DNA of 64,000 nucleotides, from positions 186,001 through 250,000 of the forward strand of contig NZ_JONL01000001.1 in assembly GCF_000711735.1 (NCBI RefSeq). Direction: 5' to 3'. The stretch comes from Maridesulfovibrio frigidus DSM 17176. GTDB lineage: Bacteria; Desulfobacterota; Desulfovibrionia; Desulfovibrionales; Desulfovibrionaceae. The notes under the pieces were generated by a model. That model was not told where the DNA came from. It saw nothing but the letters and a program-made list of their open reading frames with translations, and ran no database searches. Positions 1-9,351 of the stretch are shown one piece after another (positions within the stretch are counted from its first letter, which is position 1; the number at the start of each line of letters is the position of its first letter). A program made the position numbers and the translations under genes.

Positions 1-1711
1 CCTCTTTACTGATATCAAAAGCGAAGGCTCCTTTATACATCTCATTGGCAATATTCATCAACCCTAGTATCCATCTGGGACCACCAAAATCACTACTAGG
101 GATTGGCGCAGTGTGAATCCGCTTATTGCGAACAGCGTCAATGCGGATATTTTTATCTACACATTCATTATAAAAATCCGTTGGCGAATTAGAAATAAAG
201 GCTGAAATAAATATTATTTCAGGATTCAATTTTTCAACTATTTCTTGATCAATAGTCATACCCGGGCGGCCTGATATTTCAATTTCTTTATTAACGCTTA
301 TACCGTTACATATTTCAACCAAATTATTTTCAAAACGCTCCCCTTTAATACAAAATTGTGGCTTACCCATTACATAGTAAACTCGTGGTCGGTGTGGCTG
401 ATTGGAACAGGCAAGTTTTACAAGAGCGGTTTTATCTTCAAGGTAACTGACCAGTTCATTTGCCGCTTTTTCACGATATATAAGTGAGCCAAAAGACCTG
501 ATCAGATCCAGATATTTATCAACCCGCTGAATACCATGATGAAGATCCTGCATCTTATTGTTGCACAGCAAATGCTCCCAGACATGAACAACTTCCGACT
601 TATTTTCAGCACCTATAGCAATCAAAATAGATTCAACTATTTCAAGAGCACGAGTAAAAGGGTAGCCTCCCTGAAAATCATTTTCCCTGAAATCCGTAAC
701 CTCTGCTTTGCCACAAATACCCGAGGAGTGTTCGCATTTTGGACATTTTATATCCTGTAGATTGGTTGCAGATATTTTTAATAGCCTTGCACCCATCGGC
801 CCGTAAAAATCTCTATGAACAACCGTTTCTCCACACTTAGAACAACAACTGTCTAATTCTTTTGTTCCAGGTGAATTGAATACGTAAACATAATCTAAAA
901 ATTCTCTCATTTTTTGACTGAAACTTTCCGTTTCTCTAATCAAAGGTTCTTGTTCTGGATCAGCCCCTTCCAAAGGAATAAAGCGCATCACCTGCATGGG
1001 AATCTTAGCAGAAATCTTTTTGATAACAGAGCACAACTCAAGCAGTTCCGGCCCATTGTATTTCTTATGAATACAAGCAAGCTCGATATGAACTCCTGCC
1101 TCATGCAGCATTTTAATATTTCGCAGGACAGGCGCGAATCCCTTGAATCCAGAACACGCGCGGTAATCTTTTTCCGACAGGCCTTTTATACCGATATTGA
1201 TAAAATCGATAACAGGTAAAATACGCTTCACGGATTCCAATGAAAAATAACCGTTTGAAGAACAACCGACTAGTAACCCCTTTGACTTGGCTAAAGTCGC
1301 AACGGAAATAAAAGTCTCAAATGCAGCCAAGGGATCATTCATCAGAAATGCAATGCCTTTGCAATCATTTTGGATAGCCTTATCGATAACTTGTTCAGGC
1401 GATAAAGGCTGAAGGGCTTTGCTTTCCGGGTTCATTTCCCTAACAATGACAGTGGAAATGCATCCCGGACAATCAAAGTTACAACCGACAGTGCTAAGTT
1501 GAAGAAATCTTCCGCCAGGATGGAAGTTAAGCATGGGCATAGTCTCTATTTTAATCGGGCAAACAATAAGATACTTGTCCTGGTAAATTTCTGATATTAT
1601 ACCATTTTCGTTTTCATAACGTCCGCAGCGGCCAATACTACCTTGAGAAATTCTGCATTCATTTTCACACACATGACAACACACATTTTGATATTTAGAT
1701 TCCTGTAACAT
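1..1711 (-). CDS. Radical SAM protein fused to a periplasmic-binding-protein-like domain (partial, C-terminus off the left edge)
   Basis: An unbroken minus-strand reading frame starts with ATG at 1711 and runs off the left edge after about 570 codons, with no stop in the window. Residues 11-30 carry a Cys-rich N-terminal motif (CCHVCENEC, then GRCG). Residues 77-84 give the radical SAM cluster motif CNFDCPGC (CxxxCxxC), preceded by LSTVG, in the arrangement of PflA-like activating enzymes. Four further cysteine groups at about 289-333 (CCSKC, CPKC, GICG) look like an added zinc or Fe-S module. From about 440 to the edge the sequence resembles the lobe of Fe-siderophore/cobalamin binding proteins (BtuF/FepB type): VEKLNPEIIF, NKRIHTAPIP and GGPRWILGL. 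There is no signal peptide, so this binding-type domain should be cytoplasmic. The substrate is unknown. The two domain assignments are confident; the role is not. Confidence 0.82.
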   Translation of the reverse strand, partial: MLQESKYQNVCCHVCENECRISQGSIGRCGRYENENGIISEIYQDKYLIVCPIKIETMPMLNFHPGGRFLQLSTVGCNFDCPGCISTVIVREMNPESKALQPLSPEQVIDKAIQNDCKGIAFLMNDPLAAFETFISVATLAKSKGLLVGCSSNGYFSLESVKRILPVIDFINIGIKGLSEKDYRACSGFKGFAPVLRNIKMLHEAGVHIELACIHKKYNGPELLELCSVIKKISAKIPMQVMRFIPLEGADPEQEPLIRETESFSQKMREFLDYVYVFNSPGTKELDSCCSKCGETVVHRDFYGPMGARLLKISATNLQDIKCPKCEHSSGICGKAEVTDFRENDFQGGYPFTRALEIVESILIAIGAENKSEVVHVWEHLLCNNKMQDLHHGIQRVDKYLDLIRSFGSLIYREKAANELVSYLEDKTALVKLACSNQPHRPRVYYVMGKPQFCIKGERFENNLVEICNGISVNKEIEISGRPGMTIDQEIVEKLNPEIIFISAFISNSPTDFYNECVDKNIRIDAVRNKRIHTAPIPSSDFGGPRWILGLMNIANEMYKGAFAFDISKE

Positions 1712-1844
1712 CAGCCCTCCGCCGGTTTACTAATCTCAACAACCTTGTTTACAATTTTTGCTTCTCGAATAACTCATAAAAAAACACTTTCAGCCATCCA
1801 CTCACGCTTTTAATCATTTTCGTGACCATTAATAACTACAGCAT

Positions 1845-1888
1845 AAAAAAATAGCCCTGTTCTGAGTTTCAACTCAAAACAGGGCTAT
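1845..1888 (-). terminator. Rho-independent terminator downstream of the sensory operon
   Basis: The inverted repeat at 1851-1888 (ATAGCCCTGTT... paired with ...AACAGGGCTAT) is followed on the minus strand by a T-run at 1850-1845. It ends transcription coming from the genes at 13512-2140. The rest of the 1712-2139 gap is AT-rich and shows no gene; it must hold the promoter of the radical SAM gene. Confidence 0.85.
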
Positions 1889-2139
1889 TAAAATAAACCA
1901 ATAAAATTAGAAGCGACGTGAATTATTATAAATTAGAGATATTTAAAATTAAGATTTTTGGCATAGTCATAGCTGAAGATGGATCATACGAGGAGTTACT
2001 ATAAAAATATTATTTTTTAATAAACGCGTAACGTCATAACTAGTTCCATTTTCAATGGCATATCTAAAAGGGACGGCTTATGTTGTATATGGTCAAATAT
2101 TTTATGGCTAAGCTCATCTATACATACAGATTAAGATCA

Positions 2140-3231
2140 TCAAAAAGTAATCGTAATCGCCGTTCCGTCTTCTTCTGAAGTTACATACTCAATTTGCCAA
2201 CCATGCGCTTCCGATATCAGCCTTGCAGAATAGGTACCCAGTCCAGTTCCTCGTGGTTTTCCAGAAGTACTGTATTTGTCGAAAAATGTTTCTCTAATGT
2301 CTAGAGGAACCGCTCCCATATTATGGATTTGAATAGATTTTCTTTCGGAATTCATAGACAGAGTAATTTTTTCGTTGTCAGGGGATGCATCAAGAGCGTT
2401 ACGAATTAGGTTAGACAGCATCGAATAAAATAAGAGTTCTTCGCCGCATATAATCATGGAGTCGTCTTGAGATAAAGCTTGCCCATCCAAAGAGAGAATC
2501 ATCTCGTTGTTTTTGATCTCCCATATGGATTTTTGATCTGCAATGACCTTACGAAGGACTTTCACTAGGTTGATGTCACTCTCTTGGACCTTGTATGTTC
2601 CTTGCTCCATTTTAAACAAATCCAATGAAGAATTGATCATGTGGAGCATCTCGTAGCCGGCCTCTTCAACTCTTTTAAGCATATCTTTTTGGTAATCCTC
2701 CAGTTCAACGCTCAGAATAAGAATTTCAGGCACACTTATTATGGTTTGTAGCGGATTTTTAAGGTCATGACGGGCAATGCGTTCGACCTCTTCAATTAGA
2801 TTATTTGCTTCTATAAGCTGCTCATTTTGTTCGGCTAACTTGTCTCGTGAAGCTTTTAGTGAAATCTGTGTCCGTACACGAGCCAAAACAAGAGGTGGAC
2901 TTATGGGCTTGCTTATAAAATCAACCGCGCCCAGCTCAAAACCTTTAGCTTCATCGTCTACTTCGTTTTTAGCTGTTACAAATATTATCGGTATTTCTGA
3001 CGTTTTATGATCGCCTTTGAGTCTTTGACATACTTCAAAGCCGTCCATCTCCGGCATCATAATATCCAAAAGTATGAGGTCAGGCATGTCACCTTCGTTC
3101 ACAATATCAAGCGCATCATGCCCACTCATGGCAATGCTAAGTTCAAACTCGTCCATAAGCAATTCACTGAGAACCGTTATATTTACCGGAGTATCATCAA
3201 CGATTAATATTTTGTGTTTTTCCATATTCAT
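2140..3231 (-). CDS. Response regulator receiver fused to a histidine kinase (REC-HisKA-HATPase)
   Basis: This 363-residue protein has an N-terminal receiver domain (about 5-125: ILIVDDTPVN, phospho-acceptor Asp in DLILLDIMMPEMDG, conserved Lys in ISKPISPP). A short coiled-coil follows. A kinase core comes next, with a HisKA-like helix around IARHDLKNPLQT (His at about 155) and an ATPase domain with NLIRNALDAS and GTGLGTYSARL. It has no membrane segment, so it is a cytoplasmic relay. It starts 12 bases after the stop of the large hybrid kinase and is the last gene before the terminator at 1845-1888, so it is very probably co-transcribed. Its receiver domain closely resembles that of the HD-GYP protein at 13987, suggesting that both proteins take phosphate from the same donor. 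This is inference from similarity and position. Confidence 0.9.
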   Translation of the reverse strand: MNMEKHKILIVDDTPVNITVLSELLMDEFELSIAMSGHDALDIVNEGDMPDLILLDIMMPEMDGFEVCQRLKGDHKTSEIPIIFVTAKNEVDDEAKGFELGAVDFISKPISPPLVLARVRTQISLKASRDKLAEQNEQLIEANNLIEEVERIARHDLKNPLQTIISVPEILILSVELEDYQKDMLKRVEEAGYEMLHMINSSLDLFKMEQGTYKVQESDINLVKVLRKVIADQKSIWEIKNNEMILSLDGQALSQDDSMIICGEELLFYSMLSNLIRNALDASPDNEKITLSMNSERKSIQIHNMGAVPLDIRETFFDKYSTSGKPRGTGLGTYSARLISEAHGWQIEYVTSEEDGTAITITF

Positions 3232-3243
3232 ATATGTGCCAGC

Positions 3244-6200
3244 TTAGTTATTAAGTTCATGTTCTATGGATTCAAGTGCTTCAAGAGCACCAGCAAAATC
3301 AAATCTTGAGAGGCTCTTCTTCAGCTTATCAAAAGAAGTCATAGCCATTCCGCTAAGTGCTTCAGCCAGATCATCCGCCTTTCTGCCAGCCATTGGATTA
3401 CGTTTCTCAAGCAGCTCTTTCATTTCAGAGAGAATAGGTTGGATATTTTCAAGATCAACAGCAACTTCTGTTACAGCACTACTTTGTGCGGCTTCCAATT
3501 CTCCCGCAATTAAATCAAGAGCTTTCTGTGCGCCCGCAAAATCAAACTTTGAAAGGCTCTTTTTGAGTCTAGCGACTGCACTCGAGGCAAGCCCACCCAA
3601 CACTTCAGTCAGGTCGTCCACCTTTCTGCCAGCCATTGGATTGCGCTTCTCAAGCAGAGCATTCATCTCAGCGATAATTGGCTGAATATTTTCAATTTCA
3701 ATAGCAGGGCCCGCGGCTACGCTTTTTTGCGAGGCTTGATACTTACCAGCAAAAGAAGCAATGGAATCCATGACTGTTTTTAGTTCAACAGCTAACGGTT
3801 CCAGTTCTAAAATCCCAATATCAAGTTCACCATTTTTCAATGCTTTTTCAACTTTTTCCGCGACATTAAATAAAGCCGATGCACCCATGTTTCCGGCAAC
3901 ACCTTTCAATGTATGAGCTTCGCGCGTTGCTTCTTCAAGGGGCTTTTCCTCAATAGCGGTTTTGATCACACTTACGTAGTTTTTGTAATCCTCCCAGAAT
4001 TCTATGAGGAGCCTGACATATAGTTTTTTGTTTCCACCTATTCTCTTTAGGCCGTTATCAATATCAACCCCGTCGATAGACTCGGGGAAAAGATCTTCCT
4101 CCGAATGTCCCGCAGAAATGCTGGCTTCTTTGAACTCTGATTGATCTCGTTCGCTTGCAGGGATAAATTCCACAAGCACATTAAATAATGTTTCGGGATC
4201 AATAGGTTTGGTGATGTGATCGTTCATACCTGCTTCAAGGCTCTTTTCACGATCACCAGCCATAGCATGAGCGGTCATGGCTATGATGGGCAGATCGTTA
4301 AATTTTCTATGTTTCCGAATTTCTTTGGTGGCAAGAATTCCGTCCATGATCGGCATTTGGATGTCCATCAGTACGGCATCATAGTCTGTCTTCAAAACCA
4401 TATCGCAAGCGATCTTCCCATTGTCTGCAACGTCTACACGGAAACCTGCATTTTCAAGTATCTCAGTAGCAACCTGCTGATTGATTGAGTTGTCTTCAGC
4501 CAGCAGGATATGAGCACCTCTTATAACATCCAAAGCAGGATTCTTTAAGTTGGAAGAACGCTCGGCCAAATAGCGGGAATCAGTGTTTTTTCCGAAGACT
4601 TCCATTATAGTGTCGAAAAGAAGGCTTGGATTCACAGGCTTAATTAAAAATCCTGAGATACCAGACTGCTGAGCCTGATTCATAATTTCTTCCCGCCCAA
4701 AAGCGGTGACCATTATCACGGTAGGGATGACTTTCAGCTTCGGATCTTTTTTGATTATTTTAGTAGCTTCTATTCCATCCATTTCCGGCATTTTCCAGTC
4801 CATTAGCACTACATCAAATGGCACGGTAGCACTCGCATCTTCAAGAGTTTCAATTGCCGCTTTCCCTGAAGGAACTGTCTCCGGTGAGAATCCCATGCTT
4901 TCCAAATAACCAGCAAGAATATTTCTGGAAGTGCGGTTATCATCGACAACCAACACACGCATGCCTCGGAAGTCCTCTTGAAGGACTCTCGACTTAACGC
5001 GATCATTTTCATGAAGGCCGAAACGAGCGGTAAACCAGAAAGTACTTCCCTTCCCCGGCTCAGATTCTACACCGATGTCACCACCCATAAGTTTTGCCAA
5101 ACGTTTGCATATGGCAAGCCCCAGTCCTGTGCCGCCGAACCTTCTTGTCGTAGAAGTGTCGGCCTGTGAAAAGGATTTGAAAAGCCTACCGATCTGCTCT
5201 TCTGTCATTCCTATGCCAGTATCCCTCACAGAGAATTTGAGCATTGTACCTTGCTCATCTGTATCAACAACCTCGGTAGAGATTAGAATATCACCTTTGT
5301 CTGTAAATTTAATGGCATTGCTGCTCAAGTTGATAAGAACCTGTTCTACACGCAGAGAGTCTCCGATAAGGTTGTTCGGAACATCAGGATCAATCTTAAA
5401 GAGTAGTTCAAGTCCTTTGTCTTCAACTTGTACAGTCAACATATTGATCAATTGACTGACAGTATCTTCGAGATAAAATTCAGCCTTCTCGATTTCCAGC
5501 TTTCCTGCTTCAATTTTTGAAAAATCAAGAATATCATTAATTATTCGCAATAGCGCTTTGGCTGAAGAATCAATTTTAGTCAGATAATCTGACTGCTTGG
5601 AATTTAGATCAGTCTGTAAAGCTAGGTGACTCAAACCAATAACAGCATTCATTGGAGTTCTGATCTCATGGCTCATATTGGCGAGAAAGTCAGACTTCGC
5701 TAAAGTTGCCGATTCTGCTTTTTCTTTTTCCTCGTCCAAATCATCCATCATGTTGAGCATCGCGGATTGGGTTTCATCCAATTCTGCCACTCTGCTATTA
5801 AGCACGCTTTCAATGTTTTTTTGATCAGTAATATCAATAAAACTGCCTAGAAGGGATTTCTTTCCAAAGTAGTCAACAATTGCCCCTCTGAAGATACACC
5901 ATCGAGGTTCTCTTGTTTTCAGTCGCACCATTTGAATTTCGATCTGTTCGCCTGTCTCAAATGCTTCGATTAACCTAGGGCGGTCTTTCTCTGGATTTAC
6001 GTATACATTAGAGACATCAGCAGCCATTAATTCATCTTCTGTCATGTTTGCAAATTCAGCATTTGCTTTATTTACACGTCTGATTTCTCTTGTCTCATAG
6101 TCAGTAATAAACAAGGGAGTAGGAATTGCATTAATTAGCTTTTCGAGCAGCTCATTGGATTCTTTCTGTTCAGTAATATCAGTGATGGAGCCAGCAGCAC

Positions 6201-8187
6201 GGTACGCGATACCATCTTCACCACGTAATGATTTCCCGCGAGAGCGGAACCAACGCCAAGCACCTTGTTTGGTTTTCAAGCGATATTCGACATCGTAAGG
6301 AGCACCTATTTCTATATGTTTATTGAATGCATCAAGAGTGTGCACTTTGTCTTGGCGATGCAATGCGAAACGCCATGATTCTAAAATATTTGGAAAGTCC
6401 TTTTCATCTTCGTATCCCAAAAGTGCTCTAAAACGACTAGAATACCAGAAATGCTCATTGGATAGATCGAAGTCCCATAATCCGTCACCACTGCCGGAGG
6501 TAGTTAAAGCAAACCGTTCCTCGCTTGTGCGAAGCGCTTCTTCTGTGGTTTTACGTTTAGAAATATCTTCTTTAACAGCCAGATAATGCGTTATTTCATC
6601 ATCCTTAGTCATAATTGGAGTAATCGATGCTGACTCCCAATAAAGATCACCATTTTTCTTCTTATTTAAAAATTCACCTCTCCACTCTTCTCCTCTGGAA
6701 AGAGTTTCCCATAATTTTTCATAAATCCCATCTTCTTGAATTCCAGATTTTAAAACTCGGGGATTTTGTCCAATAGCTTCATCAAAAGAATATCCGGTGA
6801 CTTCACAAAATTTGGGGTTAACATATTCAATGGTCCCGTTTAAATCTGTAATTACAACTGAAAACGGACTTTGCTCTACGGCTATAGATAATTTTTTTAA
6901 ATCTTGTTCAACTTTTTTACGGTCTGTTATATCCCGAATTGACGCGACAACCAGTAGTCCTGACGAGGTTTCGATCGGACTCAAACTCATATCCACCGGT
7001 ACGAGCGAACCTTCCTTAGTTTGAGCTACAAACTCTGCGGCGATAGTAGCCATCTTCTTGCTTTTAACGCCATTTAGATACTTTTCACGATTGGCTGGAT
7101 GAGATTCCCGGATATACTCAGGAACCAGCATTTCGATAAATTGTCCGAGCATTTCGGTTCGATGGTAACCGAATAATTGTTCTGTTTGTGAGTTGACTAA
7201 AACAATCTCGCCGGCCTCGTTTGAAACGACCATAGGATCAGGTGCCGACTCTAACAGGCCAGCGAAAAGGTCTTTATTCTCTTTGATTTCTGCCGTGGCT
7301 ATTTCAACTTTATGCCTAATGATCTTATTGCTTTGCATGAGCATGAACGCCAAGACAGCAAGACCTAAACTCACTATCCCGCCAAGCAACAAAGTTAATT
7401 CTATAAGGCCCTCATGTGGGCCTTCATTGAAATCATCATTAAACGCCCAAATGAAAGAAATAGTTGCTCCGCCGAGCATAATCTTTGTTGTCGCTCCGTA
7501 AATAGGGTCGGTAATAGATCGTTCGGCAATAATCTGTGTAGCTCTCGCTCCTGACCCAATGTCAAATTCACCTTCTATAGCAATTCCGAGCCCTGCTGGC
7601 TGGTGAATCTCAAACAAATTATTCACAACATCGCTTATATTAAGAATTCCTAGAATTGCCTTTTTCTTACCGTGAAAATTAATAACAAGAGCAATCGGCG
7701 AAACGGTAGTTTCGTCTTCCGTTAAAAACGCACGCCCAAAGGTTATTTGGCCTTGTCGCCGTGAAGCCGTTCTGAGGGTTTCCAATATGAGTGCATGTTT
7801 ATTCGCACTCATTTGACTCAGTCTCGTATCAATAAATGAATTAGTGTATTCTACTTTCCATTTATTCTCACTTTCAAGCTGATTAAGGATAGTTATGGAA
7901 TCGGTGAATGACGCAACAGCTCTCTTATCTAAAGAATCCAATACGCCATAGAACTCTTCTTCCGAAACATTATCCGAGTTTTCATAGACAGCTCCCATGC
8001 CTGTGACCGGCGCGTAGCTATCTTCAATCCAATTAGTAATAATGGAAGAAAACCATCCTGCGGCATGCGAAGACTCCTGTTCCCAAACACCTTGCGCCCT
8101 GTTTGTGAGGACCTGACTTAAGAGCAGGGTGCCAGAGCATCCTAGGATCAATATTACGAAGGCTATTAAGAGTGGCTTATTCTTCAC
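3244..8187 (-). CDS. Large membrane hybrid histidine kinase: CHASE-like sensor, four PAS, HisKA, HATPase, two REC, HPt and a duplicated C-terminal module
   Basis: This is a 1647-residue phosphorelay kinase. Membrane helices at about 5-25 and 265-290 bracket an extracytoplasmic CHASE-like domain. Four PAS domains follow (about 305-430, 435-555, 560-690 and 690-800), then a coiled coil. The HisKA box is [13 protein letters not shown], and the ATPase has [10 protein letters not shown] and [13 protein letters not shown]. Two receivers follow ([24 protein letters not shown] and [24 protein letters not shown]). An HPt domain has [13 protein letters not shown]. The last ~135 residues are two near-identical ~65-residue copies, each with the [10 protein letters not shown] motif. 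The gene lies 50 bases after a TorT-like periplasmic protein and 12 bases before a receiver-kinase. The TorS/TorT analogy suggests the TorT-like protein presents the signal, but the sensor domain is not TorS-like. Confidence 0.93.
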   Translation of the reverse strand: MKNKPLLIAFVILILGCSGTLLLSQVLTNRAQGVWEQESSHAAGWFSSIITNWIEDSYAPVTGMGAVYENSDNVSEEEFYGVLDSLDKRAVASFTDSITILNQLESENKWKVEYTNSFIDTRLSQMSANKHALILETLRTASRRQGQITFGRAFLTEDETTVSPIALVINFHGKKKAILGILNISDVVNNLFEIHQPAGLGIAIEGEFDIGSGARATQIIAERSITDPIYGATTKIMLGGATISFIWAFNDDFNEGPHEGLIELTLLLGGIVSLGLAVLAFMLMQSNKIIRHKVEIATAEIKENKDLFAGLLESAPDPMVVSNEAGEIVLVNSQTEQLFGYHRTEMLGQFIEMLVPEYIRESHPANREKYLNGVKSKKMATIAAEFVAQTKEGSLVPVDMSLSPIETSSGLLVVASIRDITDRKKVEQDLKKLSIAVEQSPFSVVITDLNGTIEYVNPKFCEVTGYSFDEAIGQNPRVLKSGIQEDGIYEKLWETLSRGEEWRGEFLNKKKNGDLYWESASITPIMTKDDEITHYLAVKEDISKRKTTEEALRTSEERFALTTSGSGDGLWDFDLSNEHFWYSSRFRALLGYEDEKDFPNILESWRFALHRQDKVHTLDAFNKHIEIGAPYDVEYRLKTKQGAWRWFRSRGKSLRGEDGIAYRAAGSITDITEQKESNELLEKLINAIPTPLFITDYETREIRRVNKANAEFANMTEDELMAADVSNVYVNPEKDRPRLIEAFETGEQIEIQMVRLKTREPRWCIFRGAIVDYFGKKSLLGSFIDITDQKNIESVLNSRVAELDETQSAMLNMMDDLDEEKEKAESATLAKSDFLANMSHEIRTPMNAVIGLSHLALQTDLNSKQSDYLTKIDSSAKALLRIINDILDFSKIEAGKLEIEKAEFYLEDTVSQLINMLTVQVEDKGLELLFKIDPDVPNNLIGDSLRVEQVLINLSSNAIKFTDKGDILISTEVVDTDEQGTMLKFSVRDTGIGMTEEQIGRLFKSFSQADTSTTRRFGGTGLGLAICKRLAKLMGGDIGVESEPGKGSTFWFTARFGLHENDRVKSRVLQEDFRGMRVLVVDDNRTSRNILAGYLESMGFSPETVPSGKAAIETLEDASATVPFDVVLMDWKMPEMDGIEATKIIKKDPKLKVIPTVIMVTAFGREEIMNQAQQSGISGFLIKPVNPSLLFDTIMEVFGKNTDSRYLAERSSNLKNPALDVIRGAHILLAEDNSINQQVATEILENAGFRVDVADNGKIACDMVLKTDYDAVLMDIQMPIMDGILATKEIRKHRKFNDLPIIAMTAHAMAGDREKSLEAGMNDHITKPIDPETLFNVLVEFIPASERDQSEFKEASISAGHSEEDLFPESIDGVDIDNGLKRIGGNKKLYVRLLIEFWEDYKNYVSVIKTAIEEKPLEEATREAHTLKGVAGNMGASALFNVAEKVEKALKNGELDIGILELEPLAVELKTVMDSIASFAGKYQASQKSVAAGPAIEIENIQPIIAEMNALLEKRNPMAGRKVDDLTEVLGGLASSAVARLKKSLSKFDFAGAQKALDLIAGELEAAQSSAVTEVAVDLENIQPILSEMKELLEKRNPMAGRKADDLAEALSGMAMTSFDKLKKSLSRFDFAGALEALESIEHELNN

Positions 8188-8237
8188 CGTGTCTCCTGGA
8201 AATTATCAATCATTGTAAAAATTCAGAATACTGTCTG

Positions 8238-9335
8238 TTAATTAACACTAAAGGTTGGGCGAAAACCTCTGGGAGGAAGTGTCCCCGAAGAGTCCCATTT
8301 TTTAATATTCTTCTGATCTACGATTACAACTGCTGGTGCAACGTGTTTGTAATAATCCTGCTCTTCGAGACAGCGGACTATAGTGTCTACGGCTATCTTA
8401 GAAAGCATTACAGTTGAGTCAGTCGGTGCTCCAGCTATTGCACCTCGTCTGATTCCTCGATTAATTCCCAGAGTGAAATAATAAGAAATTATTTTTACTT
8501 TTCCCAACATATTCCGTTCTCTCAGCATAGGAACAGCGGCTTCGGCTGTAGGGGCAGTTCCAACGATAAAGTCAATATCATCACCGTATGTATTAAGAAC
8601 TTTGGTAATCAATGCACCTTGACTGGTACGCCCTGTATCTCCATATTCGGTGGCAATAACTGAAACAGGTTTATCCTTTATTGCCTCGGAAAAACCTTTA
8701 AGCCCGGATTCAACCCATCCAGCTCCTTTAGGCCCTGGAAACCACGCAACTCTGGCAGGCTTACCTAGTTTTTCTTGTAGTTTCACCAGAAACTCACCAG
8801 CTTGCAATCCCATATTTTGAAAAGACGAAGCCACCCGTGCGTTAATATGCGGAGATCTGATTGTATTCGCCAAGTCAACGATGGGAATCTTCTTTTTCGC
8901 AGCAATTTCAATTAAATCATTTAACCCCGTATCTGAAATAGCTCCAATAATAATGCCATCGGGCTTTTCTGATGCTATACATTTTTGTATCTGTACACGC
9001 TGGGTATCTAAATGCTCATAACCACCAGCCTCGTAAATAACCAAATTTATTCCAAGTCGTTTAGCTTCACTTATCAAACCGTAGTTTGCGCTAAGCCAAT
9101 AAGAATCTTTCAAGTGCGGAATAAAAGCGAAAATACGCCATTTCTTTTCTGCTTTCTGCAGCGGAGTGTAGGTTGCTGTTTCTCGCTTCAACTCCGTGTT
9201 AAATGGAGGAACCCATATATCGACTTGGGTGGACCACAATTTCTCTGCAGCACTCCCCTTTATGGGGAAAGCGAAAACAACAAGAAGCGTTGTAATCAGA
9301 AAATAATATTTTAAACTTTTTAATTTGCTTAGCAT
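8238..9335 (-). CDS. TorT-like periplasmic binding protein
   Basis: The start chosen is ATG 9335. A longer frame opens at 9392, but it would overlap the upstream gene that stops at 9352, and the signal peptide (LKYYFLITTLLVVFAFPIKGSAA) follows 9335 directly. The mature protein is a type-I (LacI-like) periplasmic fold. The features IFAFIPHLKDSYWLSANYG, GIIIGAISDTGLNDLI, FPGPKGAGWVESGLKGF and NTYGDDIDFIVGTAPTA match TorT, the periplasmic protein that partners the TorS kinase in TMAO sensing. It sits between a kinase-less sensor (16 bases upstream) and a hybrid kinase (50 bases downstream), the right context for a ligand-presenting subunit. No torA-like reductase gene is in the window, so TMAO as ligand is not supported. 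Confidence 0.87.
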   Translation of the reverse strand: MLSKLKSLKYYFLITTLLVVFAFPIKGSAAEKLWSTQVDIWVPPFNTELKRETATYTPLQKAEKKWRIFAFIPHLKDSYWLSANYGLISEAKRLGINLVIYEAGGYEHLDTQRVQIQKCIASEKPDGIIIGAISDTGLNDLIEIAAKKKIPIVDLANTIRSPHINARVASSFQNMGLQAGEFLVKLQEKLGKPARVAWFPGPKGAGWVESGLKGFSEAIKDKPVSVIATEYGDTGRTSQGALITKVLNTYGDDIDFIVGTAPTAEAAVPMLRERNMLGKVKIISYYFTLGINRGIRRGAIAGAPTDSTVMLSKIAVDTIVRCLEEQDYYKHVAPAVVIVDQKNIKKWDSSGTLPPRGFRPTFSVN

Positions 9336-9351
9336 GCTCAACTCACTTTTT

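Noticed and set aside
536-1219. Two plus-strand open frames of 74 and 101 codons
   Set aside because: They lie inside the long minus-strand radical SAM frame, lack ribosome sites and have no protein-like features.
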